DNA of 64,000 nucleotides from Thauera sp. K11. Its GTDB lineage: Bacteria > Pseudomonadota > Gammaproteobacteria > Burkholderiales > Rhodocyclaceae. Below the pieces are notes generated by a model, which made no database searches, was not told the DNA's origin, and was given only the letters and a program-made list of their open reading frames with translations. The position numbers and the translations under genes are program-made. This document shows positions 18,967-27,167 of this stretch, piece by piece (the first letter of the stretch is position 1; each line of letters begins with the position of its first letter). The stretch is from NCBI RefSeq assembly GCF_002354895.1, contig NZ_CP023439.1:1426001-1490000 (forward strand), read 5' to 3'.

Positions 18967-20745
18967 TCAGCCGTGCTCCGCCGCGATTCCGTGCTTTTGC
19001 AGCCGATAGGCCAGTTTGGGCCGGCCGATGCCGAGCAGCCGGGCGGCTTTCGAGAGATTGCCGCCGGCTTCGGCGACGGCGGCGCGCAGCATGGCCGCTT
19101 CGGTTTCCTCCAGGCTGGGCATGCCGTTCGGCCGCCTGGGCTCCGGTTCCCTGGCGATGGGGCCGGCCGCCGGGATGATCTCGCCGTTGCGCTTGAGCAC
19201 GAAGGAAGCGGCATCCACCTCTTCGCCGCTCGTGAAGAGGTGGCAGAGATCGAGTGCGCCGCCGTCTTCGGCCAGGATGACGGCGCGTTCGATCATGTTC
19301 TCGAGTTCCCGCACGTTGCCCGGCCAGTCGTAGCCGAACAGGGCATCGACCGCCCGCTCGCGGAAGCCGGTGATGATCTTGCCGTGCCGCTTGGCCAGGC
19401 GCTGCAGGAACCAGTTCATCATCAGCGGGATGTCGTCGCGGCGTTCGCGCAGCGGCGGCACCTTGATCGGAAAGACATTCAGGCGAAAGAACAGGTCTTC
19501 GCGGAAGGTGCCGGCCTTGACCGCCTCGCGCAGATTGACGTTGGTGGCCGCGATGAGGCGGACATCCACCTTGCGCATGCGGATGTCGCCGACGCGTTCG
19601 ATCTCGCCCTGCTGCAGGGCGCGCAGCAGCTTGCCCTGGGCGGTGAAGGTCAAGGTGCCGATTTCGTCGAGGAAGAGGGTGCCGCCATCGGCCCGTTCGA
19701 AGCGGCCGGGCCGCGACGTGGTGGCGCCGGTGTAGCCGCCCTTTTCCACGCCGAACAGTTCGGATTCCATCAGATGCTCGGGGATGGCGGCGCAATTGAC
19801 GGCGACGAAGGGGCCGTCGCTGCGCCGGCTCAGGCGGTGCAGGTTGTTGGCGAAGATTTCCTTGCCGACGCCGCTTTCGCCCAGGAAGAGGACGGTCGCC
19901 TCGGTCGGCGCCGCCTTCTTCACCATGTGGCAGACGGTGTTGAAGCCGGCCGAGATGCCGACCATGCCGAAGCTGTTCTCCGTCGCGGTCGAGATGCGCG
20001 CCGCAATGAGGCTGTTTTCCGCCGGTGCGGGTTCCTGCCGCCTGGGTGACCATTTCACGAAGTCGCCGATCTGCAGGAAGCGCAGGTCGTTCTCCGCATC
20101 GTCCCATTCCTCCACCGGCTTGCCGACGACGCGGCAATGCGAGTGCCCCATGGCGCGGCATTCGATTTCCCGCCACAGGATGGGACGCCCCATGAAGGCG
20201 CTGGTGTAGCCGCAGGCGTAGCCGACCAGCATCCAGCAGACGTCCTCGTTGCCAATGCCGTAGCTGGCGATGTGGGCCTCGGCTTCCGAACAGTCGATCA
20301 GGCGGAAATCGCCGTAGTAGTGGCCGCGCTCGACATCGATCTCCAGCGCGACCGGCTCGCAATGGACGATGCCTTCGAGCGAGACGAGCTGCGGCCCCGC
20401 CAGGAAGTCGTCGTTGGTCTTGAAGCCGGCGCGGATCTTGCGCGTCATCGCGGCGTCGTGGTTGCCGGCCTGGTAGCCGATGCGGGTGATCAGCCCGCGC
20501 GCCGTCTCCTTGCCGAGGCTCTCGATCAGTTCCTGGCGCAGCGAGCCGAAGGAACTGAGATGCATCAGCAGCATCCGCTGGTCGTCGAGCCAGATGCGCC
20601 CCTGCTGCGGAGCGAAGCGCAGGCGCTTGGCGAGGTCGCGGATATCCGGGACGGGTATCCGCTCGGTGGCAGGGGCATGTTCCGATTGGTGGGGCTCAGC
20701 CGGCGACAAGCGCTCGGACGCCCTTTTCCCCGGGCGTTTCGTCAT
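18967..20745 (-). CDS. Sigma-54-dependent aromatic-responsive activator (XylR/DmpR/TbuT type)
   Basis: A 592-residue NtrC-family activator. An XylR_N sensory domain (about 35-170) and a V4R segment ([15 protein letters not shown]…[10 protein letters not shown], with metal-ligand cysteines) precede an AAA+ domain with Walker A GESGVGKE and Walker [12 protein letters not shown] Fis-type HTH ([16 protein letters not shown]) ends the protein. The sigma-54-contacting loop reads GGYTGA instead of GAFTGA. In this family the N-terminal domain binds the aromatic inducer directly and relieves repression of the ATPase. It is the last gene of the tmo run, the position of tbuT in Ralstonia pickettii, so it may be expressed partly by read-through. 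Confidence 0.93.
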   Translation of the reverse strand: MTKRPGKRASERLSPAEPHQSEHAPATERIPVPDIRDLAKRLRFAPQQGRIWLDDQRMLLMHLSSFGSLRQELIESLGKETARGLITRIGYQAGNHDAAMTRKIRAGFKTNDDFLAGPQLVSLEGIVHCEPVALEIDVERGHYYGDFRLIDCSEAEAHIASYGIGNEDVCWMLVGYACGYTSAFMGRPILWREIECRAMGHSHCRVVGKPVEEWDDAENDLRFLQIGDFVKWSPRRQEPAPAENSLIAARISTATENSFGMVGISAGFNTVCHMVKKAAPTEATVLFLGESGVGKEIFANNLHRLSRRSDGPFVAVNCAAIPEHLMESELFGVEKGGYTGATTSRPGRFERADGGTLFLDEIGTLTFTAQGKLLRALQQGEIERVGDIRMRKVDVRLIAATNVNLREAVKAGTFREDLFFRLNVFPIKVPPLRERRDDIPLMMNWFLQRLAKRHGKIITGFRERAVDALFGYDWPGNVRELENMIERAVILAEDGGALDLCHLFTSGEEVDAASFVLKRNGEIIPAAGPIAREPEPRRPNGMPSLEETEAAMLRAAVAEAGGNLSKAARLLGIGRPKLAYRLQKHGIAAEHG

Positions 20746-20893
20746 TATCGTCTCCTCCTTCTGCCTGCGGGTCCGTACCGGCCGGGCCGGTCGGGCCTCA
20801 TCGATTGTCGTGGAATTCCGGGAGCCGGAAAAAACCGGTGGGGGATTCTCGCGCTGCTACCTCCCTGTGGCAACGGGCTGGAAACGGGCGCCT

Positions 20894-22270
20894 TCAGAAG
20901 CGGTGCGTGTAGCTGAGCACGAAATTGTCCTGCGCATGCGTGGAACGGATTGGAGCGCCGGACGAGACATTGGGTTCGCTGGCGTTGCCCAGGCTTTCCC
21001 TGAGCGCATGCGAATAGGCGAAATCGAGCGTGTTCGACCTGCCGAAATCGTAAGAGAAGCCGGCCGAGAGATGCCGGGTCGGCGTCGCCGGAATGACGCC
21101 GAACAGCGTGTTGTCGGGAATGGCCTGATTGGCGATGCTGGCGCCGGCGCGCAGCGTCCAGCGGTCGATCCGGTAGGCGGCGCCGAGGCTGAGGATGGTG
21201 ACGTCGCGGTAGTTCTGCGGCAGTTCCACCGCCAGCTCGCCACCGCCGTCTGCGGCATAGCGGACCTTGATGTCCTTCATCACCTTCTTCCAGCCGACGT
21301 GCGAGACGTCCGCCGCCAGCAGCAGATTCTCCGTCGCCTGGTGCGCGATGCCGACGGTGAGGGTCGAGGGCATCTGGAAATCGACGATGCGGATCCTGCC
21401 CGGCAGCGCGATCTGGCCGGCGACCGAGCTGACCGCCGTCAGGCGGGCCTTGCCCTCGAGGTCGTCCATGTGCGACCTGAACCCGTAGGCTGCGCCGATG
21501 CGGGTCGATTCCGACAGCCTGTACGTCAGCCCCAGGCGCCCGCCCCAGCCCCAGGCATCGGCCCCGCTCTCCACGTCGCTGCTCCTGGAGAAGCTGAAAT
21601 GCGCGCCTTCCAGCCCGGGGATGCCGGCCAGCGCCGGCACCAGGGAACCGCGTGCGCGATTCCGGCCGATCAGGGAGGCGACCTGGTCCGCGCCCAGCAG
21701 CAGGCCGAGGTTCATGCCGGTCCATTGCGCTTCGATGGCGCCGCCGACCGTCAGGCGGTCATCGACCTGGTAGGACATGCCCAAGGGGATATGGAGGACG
21801 AGCAGGCGGCTCGAATTCTCGAGGCCGGTGTCGATGCCGCCCGGCGTGCGCGACAGGAAGCTGTTCTTGCCGTACTCCGTGCCCAGGCCGCCGCCGGCGT
21901 AAGCGCCGACCCCCCAGGTCAGGGCGCCGGAGCGGCGCACATAGCCGGCCTGCGGCGCGTAATAGGCGCTGGCGACGTCGCGGTGGCCGGATCGCGCGGT
22001 CTCGCCGGTCGCGGCATTTTCGATTTCGAGATGGCTCGTGGTGACCAGATCGATGCCGAGATCGAGGCGGCTGCCTCCGCTGCCGAGCCCGAGGGTGGCC
22101 GGGTTGGCGAGCAGCGCCGCGCTGCCGGTGTCGTGGGCGGCGCTGGTGCCCCCCATGGCGCGGGAAACCGCGCCGTAGCCTTCCAGGCGGAAGACGTTGG
22201 TGGCGCTCGCCGGGCCGGCCAGCCCGAGGGCGCCCAGGACGATGAGGACGAGACGTTGGAAATGGGACAT
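20894..22270 (-). CDS. Outer-membrane aromatic hydrocarbon porin (FadL/TodX/TbuX family)
   Basis: A 458-residue protein with a 23-residue signal peptide ending in PASA, then NVFRLEGYGAVSRAMGGTSAAHDTGSAALLANPATL, which reads like the FadL-family N-terminal hatch: small residues and the NPA motif. The rest is beta-strand-rich and ends in …YTHRF, a terminal Phe as expected for a beta-barrel. Family members TodX, XylN and TbuX admit toluene-like hydrocarbons. It begins 14 bp after tmoF, so it belongs to the monooxygenase operon. The substrate is inferred from context. Confidence 0.92.
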   Translation of the reverse strand: MSHFQRLVLIVLGALGLAGPASATNVFRLEGYGAVSRAMGGTSAAHDTGSAALLANPATLGLGSGGSRLDLGIDLVTTSHLEIENAATGETARSGHRDVASAYYAPQAGYVRRSGALTWGVGAYAGGGLGTEYGKNSFLSRTPGGIDTGLENSSRLLVLHIPLGMSYQVDDRLTVGGAIEAQWTGMNLGLLLGADQVASLIGRNRARGSLVPALAGIPGLEGAHFSFSRSSDVESGADAWGWGGRLGLTYRLSESTRIGAAYGFRSHMDDLEGKARLTAVSSVAGQIALPGRIRIVDFQMPSTLTVGIAHQATENLLLAADVSHVGWKKVMKDIKVRYAADGGGELAVELPQNYRDVTILSLGAAYRIDRWTLRAGASIANQAIPDNTLFGVIPATPTRHLSAGFSYDFGRSNTLDFAYSHALRESLGNASEPNVSSGAPIRSTHAQDNFVLSYTHRF

Positions 22271-22284
22271 GCGTTGACTCCGGA

Positions 22285-23289
22285 TCAGAAAAAACGGTCG
22301 AAGTGGATCTGCTGGAAGGGCACGCCGTGCTTGTGCATCAGCATGGTCTGGACGGCGTCGATCATCGGCGGCGGGCCGGCGAAGTAGAACTCGTAGCGGT
22401 CCAGGGGCTGCGGCAGGGCGCGCTTCACCTCTTCATGGACGAAGCCGACGGCGCCGCGCCAGCCCGGGCTTGCATCGGGCATGGACAGCACCGGCGTGTA
22501 CGACAGCCGGTGCGGCGGCGGGCAGTCGCCGAGCAAGGACTCGCCGCAGAGATCGGCTGCCGTGCGCGCGCCGTCGAAGAAACGGACCGGCGGCGCATCC
22601 GGCCGCGCCAGGGCGGCGCGGGCGATCGACAGCATCGGCGCCAGGCCGGACCCGCCGGCGATGCGGACGATCTCGCGCGCCGGCGTGTCGCGCAGGCAGG
22701 CATTGCCGTAGGGGCTGTCGATGGCGACCTCGTCGCCGACGCCGAGCCGGTCGAACAAGGCGTTGCTGCCCCGCCCCCCGCTCACGCGGCGGATGACGAA
22801 CTGCCACAGGCCGTCCGCGTTGGGCAGGTTGGACATCGAATAGGCGCGGGCGCCCTCCGTCCCGGGCGGATACAGCAGGGCGTACTGGCCGGGGAGGAAG
22901 GCCGCCGGCCAGGCGGTGCGCAGGCTGAATTCGCTCATGTCCGGCGTCAGTTGCCGGCGTCCTTCGAGGCGCGCCAGGCCGCGCCGCGGCGCGACGGCGG
23001 GTGTGTACTCGTCGGCGCAGCGGATGCGGATGGTGCAGTCGCCGCGCGGCCGGCTCTGGCAGGCCAGACGCTTGCCGCGCTTGCGGTCGCGTTCCGACAG
23101 TCCGGGCGCCTCGGCCCACAGGGTTTCCATGTCGCCGCTGACGAGGTCGAAGCGGCAGGCGCCGCAGCCGCCCACGCTGCATTCGTGCGGCATGCCGATG
23201 CCGGCGCGCAGTGCTCCGCGCAACAGGGAGTCCTCTTCGGTGGAGACGGCAAAGGCCGCACCACCCTCTATCGTGATGATGTGCTCCAT
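22285..23289 (-). CDS. tmoF: Toluene monooxygenase NADH oxidoreductase component
   Basis: A 334-residue electron-transfer protein. The N-terminal plant-type [2Fe-2S] domain has Cys37, Cys42, Cys45 and Cys77 (HECSVGGCGACRF, ACQSRP). The FAD domain carries RAYSMSN, and the NAD domain carries GGSGLAPML and a terminal FAGPPPMIDA. It moves electrons from NADH to the Rieske ferredoxin TmoC. It matches TmoF, TbuC and TouF in length and order. It lies 43 bp after tmoE and 14 bp before the porin gene. Confidence 0.93.
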   Translation of the reverse strand: MEHIITIEGGAAFAVSTEEDSLLRGALRAGIGMPHECSVGGCGACRFDLVSGDMETLWAEAPGLSERDRKRGKRLACQSRPRGDCTIRIRCADEYTPAVAPRRGLARLEGRRQLTPDMSEFSLRTAWPAAFLPGQYALLYPPGTEGARAYSMSNLPNADGLWQFVIRRVSGGRGSNALFDRLGVGDEVAIDSPYGNACLRDTPAREIVRIAGGSGLAPMLSIARAALARPDAPPVRFFDGARTAADLCGESLLGDCPPPHRLSYTPVLSMPDASPGWRGAVGFVHEEVKRALPQPLDRYEFYFAGPPPMIDAVQTMLMHKHGVPFQQIHFDRFF

Positions 23290-23332
23290 GATTGGAAGCC
23301 GGGCGGGGCGGACGGGCCGCCCCGCGCCGGAA

Positions 23333-24319
23333 TCAGAGGCCGAAGCTCGCGCGCAGCGCCCGGGTGGCCTCGCGGGCCTGGCCGGCGGTCGCCCCGGTGT
23401 CCGGCAGGGCGGCGCAATAGGCGTCGATGGCCGCGTCCGCCAGCGGCTCCCATTTGCGCACCCAGGCGGCCAGGACTTCGCGGTTGCCTTCCTGCTCCAG
23501 CGCCATCCTGGCCAGGGCGCCGGTCCAGTGGCGGTGGCGCTGGGCGTCGGCGAGCTGGGCGTCGGTCAGGAGGCCGAGCAGGGTGTCGCCATTGTGGCGC
23601 GCCGCCTGGCCCAGGCCGCGCAGCACGGCTTCCTCCACCGCCGGGCGGACGACGAGATTGAAGGCGGCGAAGCTCTCGCCCCAGTCCCAGGCGACCAGCG
23701 CCTTCTCGACGAGTTCGCGGAAACCCTGCCAGGCCGGGGCGGTTTCCCAATGACTGCGTTCGTCTTCGCCGAAGCCGGCGTCGGCGAAGGTCCTGGCCAG
23801 TTCGGCGGTGCGGTAGGCGGTGTGGGTCAGCCAGCGCAAGGAGTCCGCGGTCTGGTAGGTGGCACAGTTCGAGATGGTCGAGGCCGGCGCCATCTGGCAC
23901 AGGTAGGCCGCGCTCATCTGCAGGGCGTGGAACAGGTAGCGGCCCGGCGTATACAGGCGCGCCAGGCTGTGGGCCCAGCCGCGTTCGAGCATCGCGTCGT
24001 GGCCACGCTCCGAGAACTGGTTGAAGAGGCCGAGGACGTAGGTCTCCTGCCCGTCCTGCAGCATGTTGTAGGTGCGGTAGACGATCTCGTCGGGATCGCG
24101 GAAGGCGTTCCAGTCGGCGTGCCGCAGCGGCGAGGTGTTGCGGTACTGCTTGAACCACTGCGCCATGCCGAAATCGGGATCGAGTTCGAAGGGCGCGTCC
24201 GGGTTGTCGGTCGTGTAGTGCAGGTTGGTGGAGACGATCTCGTATTCGCTGGGCTTGCGGCGGCGGGCCGCGAGATGGCTCCAGGTCTTGAGGGGCTTCA
24301 GGACTTCGGTCTGGTTCAT
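23333..24319 (-). CDS. tmoE: Toluene monooxygenase hydroxylase beta subunit
   Basis: A 328-residue ferritin-like helical protein without diiron ligands, as expected for the beta subunit. It opens MNQTEVLKPLKTWSHLAARRRKPSEYEIVSTNLHYTT, a conserved start for TmoE/TbuA2/TouE. It packs with the alpha subunit to form the (alpha-beta-gamma)2 hydroxylase. It follows the effector gene tmoD by 13 bp. Confidence 0.94.
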   Translation of the reverse strand: MNQTEVLKPLKTWSHLAARRRKPSEYEIVSTNLHYTTDNPDAPFELDPDFGMAQWFKQYRNTSPLRHADWNAFRDPDEIVYRTYNMLQDGQETYVLGLFNQFSERGHDAMLERGWAHSLARLYTPGRYLFHALQMSAAYLCQMAPASTISNCATYQTADSLRWLTHTAYRTAELARTFADAGFGEDERSHWETAPAWQGFRELVEKALVAWDWGESFAAFNLVVRPAVEEAVLRGLGQAARHNGDTLLGLLTDAQLADAQRHRHWTGALARMALEQEGNREVLAAWVRKWEPLADAAIDAYCAALPDTGATAGQAREATRALRASFGL

Positions 24320-24332
24320 GTCGGGGCCTCTG

Positions 24333-24647
24333 TCAGAGCGTCTTTTCGTAATAGAAGCGAACGTAGTCGTTCGTGGTTTCGATGCGGCCGGCGAAGGAGC
24401 CGAGGTTCACTTCCAGCTCGGACATGCGGAACGGACGGCCGAGCGTGCGCTCCAGGGTCGAACGCCTGAGGATCAGCTCGCCGTCGGCTTCGATGCGCAC
24501 GTAGGCGGTCTTGTCCTGGACGGAGACTTCCTTGTCGGGGTTGTCCTCGATGGCCGCCTCGATGACGCCTTCGGTGATGTCGCTCGCCCGCAGGATCGGG
24601 CCGACCCGGTTGTTGCGGTAAGCGTTGAGGGATGCGGTGATGTTCAA
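24333..24647 (-). CDS. tmoD: Toluene monooxygenase effector (coupling) protein
   Basis: A 104-residue protein of the MmoB/TmoD effector family. [27 protein letters not shown] near the N-terminus and a [19 protein letters not shown] block match the family. TmoD docks on the hydroxylase and controls access and electron transfer to the diiron centre. Its length equals that of known TmoD. It lies 21 bp after tmoC. Confidence 0.94.
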   Translation of the reverse strand: MNITASLNAYRNNRVGPILRASDITEGVIEAAIEDNPDKEVSVQDKTAYVRIEADGELILRRSTLERTLGRPFRMSELEVNLGSFAGRIETTNDYVRFYYEKTL

Positions 24648-24668
24648 GATGATTTCCTCGGTAGTGGG

Positions 24669-25004
24669 TCAGGCTTGGGCGAAGAGGGGTTCGACGCCTT
24701 CCACCTCCACCAACACGTCGTCGCCTTCGACCCGCACGGGGTATTCGGCTAGGCGGCAGTTGCCGGGGTTGATGCCCTGGCCACTGCTGGCGTCGAAGGT
24801 CCATTGGTGGGCGCGGCACATGACCACGCGGCCGTCGAACCTGCCTTCGGCCAGCGGAATGTCCTGGTGCGGGCACATGCCCTGGAAGGCGCGCAACTGC
24901 TCCCCCTGCGGCCAGACCAGCAGGATCTGGCGGCCGTCCAGTTCGACCTCGGTCATGTCGCCTTCCCAGAGATCGTCGAGCGTGCAGACTTTCTTGTAGG
25001 ACAT
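24669..25004 (-). CDS. tmoC: Toluene monooxygenase Rieske ferredoxin
   Basis: A 111-residue single-domain Rieske protein. Cluster ligands are Cys44 and His46 in MCPHQD, and Cys63 and His66 in CRAHQW. It carries single electrons from TmoF to the hydroxylase. It starts seven bases after tmoB, so translation is probably coupled. Confidence 0.95.
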   Translation of the reverse strand: MSYKKVCTLDDLWEGDMTEVELDGRQILLVWPQGEQLRAFQGMCPHQDIPLAEGRFDGRVVMCRAHQWTFDASSGQGINPGNCRLAEYPVRVEGDDVLVEVEGVEPLFAQA

Positions 25005-25011
25005 GGGCCGC

Positions 25012-25272
25012 TCAAGCCTCCGCGAAGACGAACTCGATCGTTTCCATTGGCGCGATGCCGGTCTCGCCCAGCTTCGCGTGCCGCGGGAGGAACGCGGCGT
25101 CGCCCTGGCGGCGCACCCGGACGACCTTGCCCGGCTGCGGCGCGACGCGCCGGCCGACCGAATGGTGGGCAGCGGCCGCGGCCACCTCGTCCATGGTGTT
25201 CTCGGTATCGACGGCGACCAGTTGCAGGACGAAGTCGTACTGGAAGTTGGAAATCAGCGGAAATGCTGCCAT
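25012..25272 (-). CDS. tmoB: Toluene monooxygenase hydroxylase gamma subunit
   Basis: An 86-residue protein with a ubiquitin-like fold: MAAFPLISNFQYDFVLQLVAVDTENTMDEVAAAAA, close to the 84-residue TmoB. The ATG at 25272 follows a GGAGACAAACCC stretch on the minus strand, giving a usable ribosome binding site. It lies 26 bp after tmoA. Confidence 0.93.
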   Translation of the reverse strand: MAAFPLISNFQYDFVLQLVAVDTENTMDEVAAAAAHHSVGRRVAPQPGKVVRVRRQGDAAFLPRHAKLGETGIAPMETIEFVFAEA

Positions 25273-25298
25273 GGGTTTGTCTCCTTTCCGGCGGCCGT

Positions 25299-26804
25299 TC
25301 AGGCGGCCTTCCTTTGATACGGAACGTTGCGATAAGCCTCGACCCAGGCGTACTTGTGGGCGTCGTCGCCGATCTCGCCGGGGGCCAGGTTCATGTACTG
25401 CAGCGCGCCCGGGAGGTTGGGCGGCTGGATCAGACCGGCCAGGAAGCGGTCGACCAGGGTCATGTGGCCGCGATAGCGCTGCGGGTCCTGCTGGAAGACC
25501 CAGCGGTCCATCTCGGAATTGAAGTGGTAGGTGCGGCCCTGGTAATCCAGCGGGTAGTCCTTGACGTTCCAGCCCTTGCCGGGAATGGCGCAGATCGGCA
25601 ACTGGCTCATGTTGCAGACGACGGGCAGGGTCTCGGGCACCGTGAGTTCGGGCCTGCCGGCGAGCAGGTTGTCGATGATGACGTCCCACGCCTTGCCGAA
25701 GCTGTCGTTCCAGCCGGGATACTTTTCCTCCAGCCAGTCGCGGCACTCCGGCGTCATGCCCGCGGCCGGGTTCCACCACACGGTCGGGCGCCAGAACCAG
25801 ATGCCCATCTGGTAGGCGTGATGCTGGTAGTCGAACTCGGCGATCATCTGGTTCCAGTACCAGGGCAGGTCGAGGCCGAGGTCGATGAGGGTGCGTTCGA
25901 ACTGGCCGACGATCCACTCCAGCATGAATTCCTTGAACGACTGCTTGCGGTGTTCGAGCGGCGTGGCGTAGTCCATCGACGTGCCGGTGAGCAGGCAAAA
26001 GAGGCGCCAGGCGCGGGCGATGGCGACGTCGACCAGCTTCTGCGCCTCTTCCTTGCGGCCGTTGGCGATCATCACCTGCAGCGCCGGGCCGCCGATCTGG
26101 GCATGGCGCGACTCGTCGGTCTGGATGCTGGAGATCAGGCTGGCGAAGGTGAAGTCGCCGGCTTCAGCCGCATCGGCGGCGAGGCCGAGGAACTGCATGT
26201 TGGTGAAGCCGGTTTCGAACGCGAAAGTCAGCATCACCGCGATGTCGGTCGCGCTCCTGGCCAGGAACAGGTCGTCGAAGGTGTGGCGGGCGGCGATGGC
26301 GCCCCATTCGTTGGAGTGGTACGCCTTGTGCGCCCAGTCGAACTGGCGGTCCTTGGCGCAGTGCTCGTGCGGGAAGTAGAGCTGCAACTGCGCGTGCCGG
26401 TTCTCGTCGAGCATGCCGAAGGTCGCCATGTTGCGCATGCCCGGCGCGCGGCCGAAGCGGGCCATGCGGGCCTCGGCGCTCATGGCCGCGTATTCGCCCA
26501 GCGCGATGGCGCCGTAGTGCGCCTTGAGGATGGACACCCAGCCCGGGTCCGCATCCTCGTACATGCGGCTGCGTTCCAGCGCGGCCTTCACCGAATAGGC
26601 GCCGGCATCCTTTTCGCGCTGGATGTGGACGTATTCGGGATACGAGGTCTTGTAGGGCTCGTCGTATACCTCCCACTTGTCGACCGGCACGCCCTTGGCG
26701 CCGGTCATGATGTCGGGGAACAGTTCGCCGTCGGTAACGTGGGCTGGCGTCCAGTTGGTACTGCGGGCGAGGTCGTACCATTCGCTGCGGTCTAGCAATG
26801 CCAC
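25299..26804 (-). CDS. tmoA: Toluene monooxygenase hydroxylase alpha subunit (diiron catalytic subunit)
   Basis: A 501-residue protein starting at GTG 26804 behind GAGGAGA; an open frame extends further but this start matches the known N-terminus (…DRSEWYDLARSTNWTP). All six diiron ligands fall at T4MO numbering: Glu104, Glu134, His137 (DENRH), Glu197, Glu231, His234 (DESRH). Active-site residues Ile100, Gly103, Ala107, Gln141, Phe176, Phe196, Thr201 and Phe205 are also present, so it is a toluene/benzene/o-xylene-type enzyme. It hydroxylates the aromatic ring with O2. Ortho, meta or para preference cannot be told from these residues alone. First gene of the operon. Confidence 0.95.
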   Translation of the reverse strand: MALLDRSEWYDLARSTNWTPAHVTDGELFPDIMTGAKGVPVDKWEVYDEPYKTSYPEYVHIQREKDAGAYSVKAALERSRMYEDADPGWVSILKAHYGAIALGEYAAMSAEARMARFGRAPGMRNMATFGMLDENRHAQLQLYFPHEHCAKDRQFDWAHKAYHSNEWGAIAARHTFDDLFLARSATDIAVMLTFAFETGFTNMQFLGLAADAAEAGDFTFASLISSIQTDESRHAQIGGPALQVMIANGRKEEAQKLVDVAIARAWRLFCLLTGTSMDYATPLEHRKQSFKEFMLEWIVGQFERTLIDLGLDLPWYWNQMIAEFDYQHHAYQMGIWFWRPTVWWNPAAGMTPECRDWLEEKYPGWNDSFGKAWDVIIDNLLAGRPELTVPETLPVVCNMSQLPICAIPGKGWNVKDYPLDYQGRTYHFNSEMDRWVFQQDPQRYRGHMTLVDRFLAGLIQPPNLPGALQYMNLAPGEIGDDAHKYAWVEAYRNVPYQRKAA

Positions 26805-26879
26805 CGTGTCTTCTCCTCTTCTGGTCCGGATGGATCGATCTTGGGGCGGCAATTCGTTCATTGCCGCTGCAAGCCACTG

Positions 26880-26895
26880 AGCAAGGCCAGTGCCA
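26880..26895 (-). promoter_or_regulatory. Sigma-54 (-24/-12) promoter of tmoABCDEF
   Basis: The minus strand reads TGGCACTGGCCTTGCT, against consensus TGGCACG-N4-TTGCA/T. GG and GC are ten bases apart, as required. The transcription start would fall near 26869, about 65 bp before the tmoA GTG. It fits the sigma-54 activator encoded at the end of the operon. Confidence 0.82.
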
Positions 26896-26980
26896 GTCGG
26901 GAGAACCGCTTCTGCGTGGTGCGGTGCGAAACGTGCGGAAAAGGCTTCGGTGAGCGGCGATGCAGCCGACCGGCCGCAAC

Positions 26981-27000
26981 GCATTGCGGCGGCGCAATGC
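26981..27000. repeat. Inverted repeat upstream of the tmo promoter
   Basis: GCATTGCG, a four-base loop, then CGCAATGC: perfect 8-bp arms. Centred about 120 bp upstream of the predicted tmo start. It could be an activator or other protein site. Confidence 0.45.
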
Positions 27001-27015
27001 AGAGGGGGCGACGGG

Positions 27016-27084
27016 GATTTCATCGCCTGGTGAAATCGTTACGGGCGACCAGGGCCGCAGGAATCTCACCGCCTGATGAAAATC
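27016..27084 (-). promoter_or_regulatory. Tandem upstream activating sequences for the XylR-type regulator
   Basis: Two related imperfect palindromes: 27016-27037 (arms GATTTCA and TGAAATC around TCGCCTGG) and 27062-27084 (ATCTCA…CGCCTGATGAAAATC). They share TCA-C-CGCCTG-TGAAA at corresponding positions. Their centres are about 47 bp apart and lie roughly 158 and 204 bp upstream of the predicted start, within the distance range used by XylR/DmpR enhancers. The protein that binds is inferred. Confidence 0.55.
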
Positions 27085-27145
27085 CCGCTATGCCGGTCGG
27101 GTCGGGCCCCTGCCGGCAGGGCCGGGCAGGGGCGTTCCGTTTTCG

Positions 27146-27163
27146 GCGGGAGCTTGCTCCCGC
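27146..27163 (-). terminator. Possible hairpin after the MBL gene
   Basis: Perfect 8-bp arms GCGGGAGC/GCTCCCGC with a two-base spacer (so a small effective loop), just after the MBL hydrolase stop codon. No clean T-run follows, so intrinsic termination is uncertain. Confidence 0.3.
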
Positions 27164-27167
27164 TCGG

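Larger units (their letters stand above)
26805..27167 (-). other. Regulatory region upstream of the monooxygenase operon
   Basis: This 363-bp gap holds no gene. It contains a sigma-54 promoter at 26880-26895 and three inverted repeats at 26981-27000, 27016-27037 and 27062-27084. A GC-rich hairpin at 27146-27163 lies near the end of the MBL gene. Confidence 0.65.
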
